In this document: positions 12,830 to 24,100 of the stretch, one piece after another
Layout of the letters: every line of letters begins with the position of its first letter
How positions within the stretch are numbered: position 1 is the stretch's first letter
From: Inia geoffrensis
Taxonomy: Eukaryota > Chordata > Mammalia > Artiodactyla > Iniidae
Assembly: GCA_036417435.1 (NCBI GenBank)
Contig: CM070901.1
Location: 160,600,044-160,664,043, forward strand
Reading direction: 5' to 3'
DNA length: 64,000 nucleotides
Position numbers and translations under genes: made by a program
The notes under the pieces: generated by a model
The model's database searches: none
What the model saw: only the letters and a program-made list of their open reading frames with translations
Told to the model about the DNA's origin: nothing

Positions 12830-13172
12830 ATGAAGTACTGATATGTACTATAACATGCACGAACCCTGAAAACATTATGCAAAGTCAAAGAAACCAATCA
12901 CAAAAGGCACATATAATGTGATTCCATTTATATGAAATGTCCAGAATAGGGAAATCCATAGAAACAGAAGGTAGCTTAGTGGGAGAGAGGGGAATTGGGA
13001 GTAACTACTAACACGTATGAGATTCTTTTGGGGTAATGGAAATTTTCTGGAATTAAATAGTGATAATGCTCATACAGCACTGTGAATATTCTAATAACCA
13101 CTGAACTGTGTATTTTAAAATGATTAAAATGGTAAATTTTATGTTATGTGAATTTTATCTCAATTAAAAAAG
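12830..13172 (+). mobile_element. L1 3' UTR fragment
   Basis: 'gattccatttatatgaaatg', 'tgtccagaatagggaaatcc' and the terminal 'gaattttatctcaattaaa' are L1 3'-end sequence. It parallels the 3' end of the L1 at 11740-12090, so these are two related L1 copies. Confidence 0.8.
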
Positions 13173-13358
13173 AAAAAGGTAGAGAGAGGACCAAATGAGA
13201 TAGTTTTTATTAACTGCTTAGGATATTATGATGCACATAGCGATACATGTTAGCTATTATTATCAACACCATTTAATGATAAAGAAATGAGACACAGACC
13301 TATTAAAAAAAAAAAAAAAAACTAAAATAAAATTCAAATCATAAAAAGAAATGACACA

Positions 13359-13490
13359 GGGAATTCCCTGGTGGTCCAGTGGTTGGGACTCGGTGCTTTC
13401 ACAGCCATGGCCCAGGTTCAATCCCTGGTCGGGGAACTAGGATCCTGCAAGTCGTGTGACACAGCGAAAATAAAATAAAATAAAATAAAA
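13359..13490 (+). mobile_element. CHR SINE, short class
   Basis: Copy beginning 'gggaattccctggtggtcc' with B box 'ggttcaatccc' and an (AAAAT)n tail ending at 13490. Confidence 0.93.
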
Positions 13491-16400
13491 GATGTTCATT
13501 ATGCTTAAGAAAAAAAAAAAAGAAAGAAAGAAAGAAAGGAGACAGGGGGTAAGGGTTTTTTTTTGGTTGTTAAAACAAAGACAAGGGCTATGATGAGGCA
13601 GAGCCAGGACAGGTCCCCAGTCTTCCCTGGCTCTAAAACTTATAGATGTAATAAAGTTCACAGGTAGTGACGGAAAACACTGGGACCGAAACTGCACACC
13701 CAGAATAGGCAGACCACTGGCAGGCCTGGGTCTGCCAACAATGGAACTTGCCTTTCCAAGCACAAATTACAGGCCAAATGAAGAAAGACGTTTCCCCAAA
13801 ATTCTGCTCTTAAGACTACCTTAGGAAGAGCTGAGACTAAATTCTCTGCATTCAGGGACTTTCCCCTAAAATTTTCTAACCATTCACATGACCAGTGGAT
13901 GCACAGAACCATGCTCAGTACACATGGCCCTCCTTAAAGCCTCCGTATCGCAGAGGCTCCTGGCCGAGAGGTTGGTTTGGAAGAAATGATCTCCAAGAAG
14001 GCAAATTTCACTGTCAAAGGACACAGTATCTTTGGCCTACCTAGTTGGATCCTTTCTCCTCAGTGCCCTCATAACCCTAACAACTTACTCAGGGGCAGAG
14101 GAAAAATCAACAGGAAGGCTCACTCGGTTGTCAGAGCCCCCAACTACCCAACCAGGGAGTTAAACTTTTTTAGGGAAAGAACACTAATATTTACTATGTA
14201 TAGGGCACGGAATTGGTTGGCCTTATATATATCTGAACTCCTTCAGTTTGCCAACCACGGTGAAGTGTACATTATGACTGTCTTCCTTCTCAGATGTGGA
14301 AATAAGTGATGTGTTTTAGGTCACCAAACAAAAGATAGCTCATAGATTCAACTCCAGGCTTCTCAGGTTCCACGTCCTTTCTACTACACCACAATGTCTC
14401 TAACCAGGGGTCTCTTCTCTGTGAGAGATACCCCTTCCTTAGATTAAAAGTGGTATAGTATGCGAGGTAAGATGTTAGGTTCTGGCAACACATAAACTTG
14501 GGCTTGATTACTACCCACACTAATTATGTAATCCTGGGAAGTCACTTACCCTCATTAAGTCTCAGTTACTTCTGTAAAATACGGTTATTACTGAATAACT
14601 GTCGTTTGGTTGCTCAGTATCTATTTCTTTCCTAATAACACCCTGACTTCCTTTTGAGGAATTATTTTCTTACTGCATGCTGGTAAAGTATGGGCATGTG
14701 ACTCAAGCTAATCCAGTCTGATACTTTGCCTCTCTAGAACTTGAACCTTGAAACCAAACATGGCTAAGAGTGTACTTATTCCAGCAATAATGTCCAAGGA
14801 GCTAATCCCAGCTTTAGAACCACTCCTGTGGTCTACCACTGCTGTCCCAGTTCGCTGTAGCCACTCTGGTTCCCAAGCAAGATTTTCTAGCCTTCACATT
14901 AAATCTGTGGACCCCTAATATCCTTCCAATAAATTCCCTTTCATTTACATGAGCCAGTCACTTTGTTGCTTATAACCAATGAACTCCAAATGAAACACCA
15001 CCTTATCAGGTTATTGACAAAATAGAGTGGGAGTCAAACGATGTAAGCTGACAGTCTGGTAATTACAAATAAATTCAATATGGACTGTAAACCAACGTAA
15101 AAGCATGGTCATATTGTAAATATGGTACAAAGTACATACAAGCAAGATTTGCCCATTGATTACCTCCCAGGCTACCACCTGGCAAAACTGTTTTAGTTAG
15201 GATAAAAGTCCAATATCCTTAATAGAAAGCCACCTTAACATACCTGACATGGGTCTTCACTACCCATTCTACTCCAAGAAATGCCTCAGGAGTTTTCAAT
15301 CACCTGAAAATGGAGAAGTAAGAGATAAGTCTTTTAAAGAGGAAGTTCTAAAGACATACAAAATAAAAGATAGAGATCCTGCATGCAGTTTACACATTAC
15401 AGGAGAGAAACATGCAACTTTAAAGAAATTTTAACTAACATTTCATTGTGAATATCAATAGGGGGACCTATAGGGGCTCACATCCTTGTACATTTTAAAA
15501 TAGCTGAGCAGAAAGCTTTACTTTGGGGAGCAGCAGGTCTAAACTACAGTCATTGAAATTTTACAATGTGTCATTTAAGATGTCAGACTTTGTGCCCAGG
15601 TTACATTACAGTTTACTTGTGATGGGCAGGATTATTAAGAGTTATGGCTAATTTATGCGGCAGCATATGGTTTTTCTTTTTACAGCTATTTTTATTAAAC
15701 AAGTTTTGCAAAGTTTTAACATTAAAATTAACAGCTAAAGAATTGTTTATGCAAGTTGCTGTCACAGTTTATGTAAAAGAGAAATATGTGCTATTAAAAT
15801 CAGACATTTAGGTTACCTTTGGTTTTTTGCGATGCATGTTAGCTTTACACATCCTGATTCTCTTGCGATAATTTTCCTTTAAAAAGGGGGGTATAGAGTG
15901 ATCTCTTTTCATCAAAACAAGACATAATGCCCTGAAAGCTGACTTCAAACCACGGTTGAAAATTCAGTTATTTACACTTTATCACAATCTACAAATACAT
16001 TTTTTTGTTGGTGTGTTTTAAAAAGAAAAAAAAAATGTCCATCATGCACTGCTGCAGGCAGCTTGGCACTTCATACAAGAGGATTTTTCACCCCCGAGCA
16101 GTTTAGGTGCCTCCCTTAGGGAAGGCATGAGAACCCTGAGAATTAATGTAGAGGAGTGGAAACAGGGTCAACCAATTCCATCATTTCCTCTCTTGGTCTC
16201 TCAGGAGGGAGGTTCAGAGCCAGGCTATCATGCCAGATCCTGCCCCAGCCCAGTTGATTTATTAACAGCATTTCTGGGATTGGAAGGGAAACCCTTAAGG
16301 GCACCCAGGGTTTGCTGAATTGTCATTATCTAAAGGCAAGTGCTATCCCTCTCCAACTTCACAGAGATTATTTGGTGTCACTCTTAGGGCCACCTACAGG

Positions 16401-16769
16401 CTCTACAGAAGGTGCAAACTAGGATGGCTGGAACTTTAAGTACTGAGGCCTATGTATGGAAACCAATCCAAGTTTCAACTTAGTTGGATTTTTCTCTCCA
16501 AAAATTAGAGCTTGTGATAAGGATTGGATAAAACTGCTTTCAACAACTTCCAGGGGGTGAAAAAGCTTTGGTTATTTTTAAACTAAAACTTAACAACTCA
16601 TAAACTTTTTTTTGGTAAACTTAAAATAAAATCCCCCACCACCACTTTTAAGAATGTCTCCAACTTTTAACAAGCCCATTAACTTTAGAGTTAATTTAAG
16701 TTTATTTGAAAGAGAAAACTATTTTATTGTCCACCCAAAAAAATGACAATTCATCACATTTACTTTGAT
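13491..16769. other. Intergenic 3' flank between the SINE cluster and the KHDRBS1 poly(A) site
   Basis: A GAAA-rich simple run (about 13510-13538) is followed by a MIR-like stretch near 14450-14600, a possible MaLR-type LTR fragment near 14690-14990, and then unique AT-rich sequence. About 15400-16769 has no recognisable transposon and continues the character of the 3' UTR. Confidence 0.5.
14690..14990 (+). repeat. Possible MLT1/MaLR-type LTR fragment
   Basis: The segment from 'gcatgtgactcaagctaatc' through 'aataaattccctttcattt' to 'gttgcttataaccaatgaac' resembles degenerate MLT1 LTR ends. No coding part is present. The assignment is weak. Confidence 0.35.
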
Positions 16770-16785
16770 TAAAAAAGGACTAAAC

Positions 16786-16791
16786 TTTATT
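16786..16791 (-). terminator. Probable main poly(A) signal of KHDRBS1 (AATAAA)
   Basis: On the minus strand CAATAAAGTTTAG lies about 1.2 kb after the stop. It is followed by a U-rich stretch and a GU-containing stretch (TGTGATGAATTGTC) 30-45 nt downstream, as expected for a cleavage site near 16770. Confidence 0.65.
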
Positions 16792-17708
16792 GACAAACTG
16801 CTGCAGACATTTTGACATAAGTTTAAGCTACCTATTTAGGCAGACTTACACATGTAGCATTTAATCTTCCAAGAACAAAATGGGAGGACGGTACAAATCC
16901 AATTAGGACTTTAACTTATGTACAAAGTGGATTTTGATTCCTTTTTCATTCAGCTGCAGTGTCCCTTTTTATATCATGCTAGTGTTGAGACATACTTGAC
17001 TAACTACCTTGGTAACAGTTCAATATTGACAACCGTCAACTTAAGAATATCATCAGCTTTTGGCCCCAGTGTCCAAGTGAGCTTTTCATGGAGTGTAGCA
17101 TCTCAGATGGACAAAATACTTTGCCTTTTTAAATACTGAAATGTTAATTATTAGTACTATTACTGAAAGGTTGTTCGTGACTAAAAAGCTCTGCATCAAA
17201 TTCAAGTGGCCAGCCCCTCTCCCCAAATCAACCTCTTCGAAACCTACTTCCCACTAAGTATCTCTCAACACTGTATGTCTGGGGCTAGATTTCAAAACCC
17301 ACATAATGAAAAAGTCAGTTTTACGAACCTAATTTTGTTGTTGTTTTTAAATCAATTAACGTTAAAAATTGCATCAACTATTTAATTAATGAGGATCTTT
17401 CATATTAAAATTTAACCTTAAGATTCAACCGCCATGTGCTTTTAAAGGAAACGTTTTTAGAGACGTCTGAGCTCACTTTTACATGGTGGCACCTACTGCC
17501 GTTAATTAACGTTTGTGATTTTAAATCTTAAACAGCCCTGAATTTTGAAATGTAGCCTAGTTTGGGATTCTGCAACTACAACTTTACGGGATGCCTCAAG
17601 TCAAAACTAAGAGAAAGTTAACAAGCCTTAACTTCAGAACCTTTAAGCAAGCAATGTCACTTTTGAAACTAACAGGTTTGTGGTTTTTTTTTTTAACTCA
17701 ACTTCTGT

Positions 17709-17714
17709 TTTATT
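17709..17714 (-). terminator. Possible proximal poly(A) signal of KHDRBS1 (AATAAA)
   Basis: AATAAA on the minus strand 292 nt after the stop, preceded by TTTCT and followed by AGAAGTTGAG and an A-run. No clear GU-rich element follows, so use of this site is uncertain. Confidence 0.35.
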
Positions 17715-18005
17715 AGAAAAGGTACATTTCTGTTTATATTTAAACAACAAAGAAAAAAGCATCTACACACTTAAAAAATTAATTCGATATTCCTAAATCT
17801 ATTTTAACTCATTTTAAAATACTACATACAGAAGCCAGAATGCAGAGTTAAGAATGGAGTAAGGTGGGGGAGAAGAAGGGGACCACGAAGAAAAACACTT
17901 AGACAATTACTTGTCTGTTGTGGGTAAAGCAACAGGAATCCTGGGAGATACAAGAAATCAGTAACAACTTTGCTCATAACTGATATTTTCCCCTCATGTT
18001 TGTTT

Positions 18006-18103
18006 TTAATAACGTCCATATGGGTGCTCTCTGTATGCTCCCTTCACTGGCCTAGCTGGAGGGGCCTTCAGCGACGGCCTGGTCCCATTCCAGTCATCTT
18101 GGC
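18006..18103 (-). CDS. KHDRBS1: KHDRBS1 coding exon 9 (residues 412-443 and stop)
   Basis: The coding part is 98 nt, with acceptor CCCACAG and TAA at 18008-18006. It encodes [20 protein letters not shown] and then [11 protein letters not shown], the basic C-terminus that acts as the nuclear localisation signal and contains the terminal tyrosines. The exon frame stays open for about 270 nt into intron 8 (to 18374); I treat that as chance. Confidence 0.98.
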
Positions 18104-21100
18104 CTGTGGGGAAAAAGCAAGAACAGTTTATAACACATGTGCCAATGGCATTTCCAGATGGGCAGGTGTAGGTCACCTGGTCACCAAAAACACTGCTTTG
18201 CTTCCAATGTCTTGCCACCTCCTGTGTGGTCCTTACTTTTTTACTCTGCTTGGCCCTCCTGAGCAGCTTAGGCAATTTTCCAACTGTAGGACAGTTTTGA
18301 GTGGACAGAAAGAGGAAACAGTTCAGGAAGGACTTGGAGTGATGTCCAGGAAAGAAGCTGTCCATAGGCAACATAATCTATACTCCAGCCCCCAAACCTG
18401 AATAAACCCAACACCTTGCTTGGGACAATGAGGAAATCGACCTCAGTGGATCTGCAATGCTCTTTCCTGTTTCCAAAGCAATTTGGCACAGAGCCTCAGG
18501 TAAGGTGACAATTTCTGGAAGTCTTTCAGATTGGAAGCAGCAGGTAGCTCCCTTTCCATGCAACAGCAAGTCTGATTTCCCCGTGGAGAAATATCCTCTG
18601 GCTCCCTGGGAAGAGCAAGCAATGGCCACGTTTCAAGAGCCCTCCACCAGCAGAGGCTGGTTCACTGTTCCGGCAATGGGAAGTACAATCAAACGTGTTA
18701 ACAGCACTCATTAGGAGAATTCATTATCTCCTTTTTTGTGCCAATAGTCCAGAGAAGCCAGACAACATGACTAACATCCTCAAATGGTTTTCCTTTGTGA
18801 CAGGGAAAAGCCTACAGGAGAGATGATCACTTACTAGACCTGATCTCTTATGAACATCAGTTGTGTTTATAAGCTTATTCTTCCCACTCACCCCCAGATG
18901 TTACCCAGGCCTGTTATTTCTCTAGCTCCTTGCATTCACAAACATCTGCTTCCATCCAATATAGGTCTAAAACTCCTTTATGGATGTTGCACAAAGCCCT
19001 ATGCTATCCAAGGCTGTTTATACCTCTAGTAACATAGATATGTCCATCACTTTCCAAGTGGCTTCTGGGTACCAACAAGACAGTTTATTTTTCTAATTCT
19101 GCTTATAAAGGCAGAAATCAGAACAGATTAACGGTGGCAACATCATACCAGGAGAACAAGGAGCAGCCTGCCTATTTCAGTGCAGTCTTTTCTCCAGCAA
19201 AACAGAAATGTAATATAGTCAAACACATACAGAGGCCCCATTGTGCTGCCTCACCGATGAAGGGAAATACCCTGGAGCAATCATACCACCCTTCTAAATA
19301 GTGGCATATGAGCAGAGAGCAGTGCAGTTTTTTGGATGGCAACTGTCCAGTACCATTTAGCTAGAACTGTTAAAAACTGTTTCTCTGGGCAAGCAGCTGG
19401 CTGGTTACTACATACTGTGCTGAGGAGTTGAGGAGTCTGTCTGTGGGAACCCTAAGAGGCTCTCTCTTTTCAGTTAGGGGTAAGGGAGACTGTCAGCTAG
19501 TAACTTGAATGGTCAACTGCTGACCCCCCTTGCCAAGGTCTCTGGACTTCCCTTAGGTATGCTGGAAACACCTCACATTTAGAAGGCTGCTCTGTCTGCA
19601 TCTACTGCCACATGGTACTCCCTCTGGGACCCATTAATACAGGGCCATAACTGGCTCTTGAGGATACTCTTGAGCAATGTGTTTTCAACCAAGCCTCAGG
19701 AAAGGCAGTTTGGTCCTGCTGCCATTCCAGCAACTATATAGCTCTCTTAGGATTATAGGACTGAACTGAGATGTCTCCAAGACAGTAAGGAGCTTGGTGC
19801 CAGTACTGCCCTGAATTGGCTTCAGCCCCCAGTTTCTAATCTAACGGACACTATTCCTGTCCCCAACCTGCTCTTGCTGTTTAGGTTTCTTTCAGCTAGC
19901 ATTTCCTCTACACTGAGATTCTTCATGATGAGATCCAAAATTGTTTTTAAAAATGAGGTGGGGCAGAAGAACTGGATATGATTAAATTCTTATTATCCAC
20001 GGCGGTGTATGCCTAGGTATCAGCAGCAAAGGCCTAGCAACATAACCCAGGCCTAGCCATCTCCCAGCCTAAAGTACAAAAAGAATCAACATCAGCTGAA
20101 AAGCCTGCTGCTCCAACCAGGCCAACCTAGACCTGAGCCCTAGTTTAGGACATCTGCTTAGCCGTCCAAGAGTAACAGCACACCTATCTCATTTCAGTAA
20201 GTCCTTCTTTCTACCGCACACCACACAATTTAAGAGCAGGACTCCTATTGCCATATCTATCAACATATTGGCCTTCTATTAGAGGTTTCTCCTTAGATGT
20301 ATGACTGACCCCCAATAATCCGGTCACCAGCATTCTCCAGGGCACTTACTTGCACATTTTGTCCCACCACAGAAATAAAGACATACCATATGCTTCATAA
20401 GAATCTTGAACCTCCCCATGTCCATAGTCATAATATTCTGAGTCCCTGAAAGCCAAAGACAGAGTGTTAGAGCTATATAGTAACCATGTTTCAGTTTTAC
20501 CTTTCTCCACAATACTTCCATATTTCAGTCATTTTATTGTGGGTATAAAACAAAAATATGCTCATTTTACCCCATCTCCAAACCACAAAATATTTCCAAA
20601 GCATGTACACACTAGGTACTCATTTAAAAACTGTGACAAGTATAGCAAAGAAAAACGAATAGCAACAATTTAAAGTGAAAAAGCTCAATCCAAAAGCTCA
20701 ATCTTACACAGTGTACATACACATGTATTCACAGGGCTAACTGGAAGGGATTAAAGAAACATGAAAAGAGATGTTCTGTCCCCATTGTAGAATTATGAGA
20801 CCTTTTCCATCACAGTTAAGATATATATATATATATGCATACACTAAAAATGTTTTTTAAAAAAAGAGCAGAAAAGAACCTGACTTACAACAGTGGGATT
20901 CTAGTATCCTTTTAACTTTTATGCAACTTTAATGTGGCTGTGACATTTTTTAATAATAAATCAAAATAATTTGAAGGCCTCTTCCCTTTGTTTCCATGTA
21001 GTCACAGCTCAGGAACTTTTCATCTGCTAACCCCAGGTTCTACACTATAATTTAAGATTCACAGTTATCCAAATTTGCAGATCCAAGTGTGTGCCTGACA

Positions 21101-24100
21101 GATGTCAAAAGCAGACGAGACACCCTCAAGAGAGGTGAGCCACCCTGCTCCTTAGATTTGTGCTGCCTAAATCTCTCAGTTCCTCCAACTCCCTCTTGTC
21201 CACCCCGAGGGTACTTCTACCGCCTGACTCACCCTTGGCTTTGGCTGTAATAGCCTTCGTAGCCTTCATAACTCTGTTCTGCATATGTATCATCATATCC
21301 CTAGAACAAATAAAATGAAATAGAAAGTCAGAATCACGGAACGTAGGTAAGGTAATTATATCCCACGGGAGTATATGGTGAGCTTCTGGGTTAACAGAAC
21401 ATGGAATTTCCCTCCAAAATGTTAACACCTGTTGTGGAATAGTCAAGAAAGAAAGGACTAAAGAAAAAAAACCAAAAAACCATGTTTCTTTTGAACTTCA
21501 GCATCATCAGCAGTAGTAGGGTGAGTTCCTTTAGTAACACACTAAACATCAAGGGACAGCTTATTTCCTGTTTAATCTACATACATACAGTAAACCATGC
21601 TTAAAAATGGAAAACTCTTCTCATAGTTTAACATTCACTGCAAGAGAAGAGGGCAGATTCCAAATCTTACAGGCAGTCCCTGCCACCTACATCAAGGGCC
21701 AAGGCCCTGTCATTCAACTTCCTTTGGCAACCTGTTAGGTATTAGGAAATGGCATTGTCCGAATGTCTTACATATTCTTCATAAGTTTCTGGTGCAGGTG
21801 GTGGAGGCAAAGGTATTCTCTGGATGCCTGCTGTCCGTGCTCTTGGTGCTGGAGCACCCCTCACAGTAGGTGGGGGTGGCACTCCTCGAGTCACAGTGGC
21901 ACCTCTGGTGATGGCTCCTCTCACTGGTGTACCACGCACTAAAGCCCCCCGAGGTGGTCCAACACCTCGGCCCCTGCAAAAAGGGAAGTTTATTTTAAAT
22001 GGAGATTTTTATAAATAGGCTACTTTCATGTTCAGATTTGTTTGCAAATTCTGGAGCTAGACAGGAGATTTTACAATGCCTTAAACAGACTATTATCAAA
22101 ACACAAAGGAATGGGGAGTTCCCTGGTGGTCCAGTGGTTAGTACTTGGCGATTTCACTGCCGTGGCAAGGGTTCAATCCCTGGTCAGGGAACTAAGATCC
22201 CACAAGCCACTCAACACAGCCAAAACAAAACAACACAGAGGAATGTGTAGGTGGGTAAAGGACCCATATTGTAAGGCTCCCCAGGTCCCATGGTGGACCT
22301 GTTAATGTCTCATTAGTGGAGCGTCTGCCTTGGAGAGTCTGAACAGACCATAAAGGTCAATCAGCAAAGGTAAAATTCTGAAGTCAAAGACCATTTAAAA
22401 ATGCTAAAACTGTCCAAAAGTTGAAAAAGCTTTTTTAAAAAGCTTTAGTCCTGAAGTCCTAAAGCTTCAGGACTGCTGTACCTGATTATAGTCAAAGTGA
22501 CGAAGATCTAGAGCTCCACTCTTTTTTTTTTTTGGCCGTGCCATGCGGCTTGCAGGATCTCAGTTTCCCGACCAAGTATTGAACCTGGACCACAGCAGTG
22601 AAAGCTCCAAATCCTAACCACTAGACCACCAGGGAACTCCCTAGAACTCCACTCCTGATGCAACATACAAATCCTGAGACCCTTTCTAAGCTGGAGATAA
22701 GAGCACCAGTAAAACAGAGATGGTACCAGCAGTCAAATTCATATCCCATTTCTAGTTGTCTCCATTATTTATACCTGGGAACAGGTGGAGGAGGAGGTGC
22801 AGCTCCCCGGCCTCTCACCGGCACCCCACGTCCGCGAGAGGGCTCTGGTACTCCATTCAAGTAGGAGAGCTCTAGGAACTGCTCCTGGCAGATATCATCC
22901 ATCATATCCTGTGGATAAAAGATAATGAGAAGGAGTGTTATTCTCTACCTTCTGCTGAGAAGTCATCTAGCCCATACGAGCCTTGGATGCTAAGAACAAC
23001 TTTGAAAGCTCAGATGAAGTCTCAGGTCATTCATTCTCTGAAGTCAAATGGCACCTCTACCTGTCACCTCTTTGAGTAAAGTCTTGATGGTAGACCCCTC
23101 ATTATTGAGATGAAGTTCTTCATGATGTGGTCCCTGCAGAGCTCTCCAGATCACTTCCATCCTCTCTCCATGTATAACCTCCTTTCAAGCCATGCTGAAC
23201 AACTTGCAGTTCAGAACATGGCATACTCTTACACATCCATTCCTGCAAATAGTTTCCTCTTTCTAGAATAATAAAAGCCACTGCCATTAATTAAGTTCTA
23301 TGGTTGGGTACCATATAATAAACTTTACATAGGGTTTTCAGTTTAATCTTCAAATTAACCCTGAAATAGGCAGATCTTCCCATTTCACATTTGGGAAAAC
23401 AGATTCGGGAAGTATAAAGCAATCAGTCTAAGGACACAGAGCTAGTCAGTGGCAGATTCTACATGTAAATTCAGAATTACCTGTCTCCAAAATCGAGGCT
23501 TTGAATCATCAGGCTATGTTATTGCCTTTTTTTGTCCACCTGAGGGACTCTAACTCTTACCAGATTTAATCTAAAATATTACCTCACCTCTTTTGAAAAA
23601 CTTTCTCTTGATGCCAACCCTTCACTCCCTCCTCTTTTCCCACAGCACCATGTAATTTTCTCTAAGCACTTACCACATCATTTTAGAATTGTTTGTATGT
23701 CTTTCTCACTAGGTTGTGAGCTCTTCAAGAGCCATTTTTGTAACTTCAGACCCAAGCATAGTATTAGGCACCTACCAGATACTTAACAAATGTTTGGGAT
23801 GAACAAGGAACCTGAGGCTCAGAAAAGTGATATAATAACTTGTCCAAGATGATGCAGATAAAGCTCCCAGTCCAGTGCTCTTCCTACTGTACCAGGTTCT
23901 AAGGGGAAAACGGAGGGCTCTGGTCATGGACGCAAAAACAGGCTCACTTTTTTTCTTCACAAGGGGGAAGAATTGAGCCAAATGCCATTTGCAAATCTTT
24001 TCACATATTTCCTGAAGAGACTCATTCAGTCTTAACTTCATGCATTTTTATATATCCCAGGTGTATACAGCTTTTAGAAGATTCTAGTCACCACAGAGAT

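Larger units (their letters stand above)
16770..18005 (-). other. KHDRBS1: KHDRBS1 3' untranslated region (inferred extent)
   Basis: About 1.24 kb of AT-rich, repeat-free sequence lies between the stop codon and the AATAAA at 16791-16786. The length agrees with the roughly 2.7-kb mammalian KHDRBS1 mRNA. It contains several T-rich and TTAA-rich tracts, the kind of sequence STAR proteins bind. The 3' boundary is inferred, not shown. Confidence 0.75.
21974..22774 (-). other. KHDRBS1: KHDRBS1 intron 5
   Basis: The intron is 0.8 kb and carries two short-class CHR SINEs in opposite orientations (22114-22231 plus, 22522-22640 minus). The inverted pair could fold in the pre-mRNA close to the weak GTATAA donor of exon 5. 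Confidence 0.75.

Noticed and set aside
1..16769. Exons of TMEM39B, the expected downstream neighbour
   Set aside because: No CpG-island promoter or membrane-protein-like exon with splice sites was recognised in the 3' flank. The gene probably starts beyond the left edge.
18006..18374. Exon 9 frame open for about 270 nt into intron 8, suggesting an alternative first exon
   Set aside because: The intronic part has no similarity I recognise, no promoter signal is visible, and intron retention from exon 8 would have to cross the rest of intron 8. Chance is sufficient.
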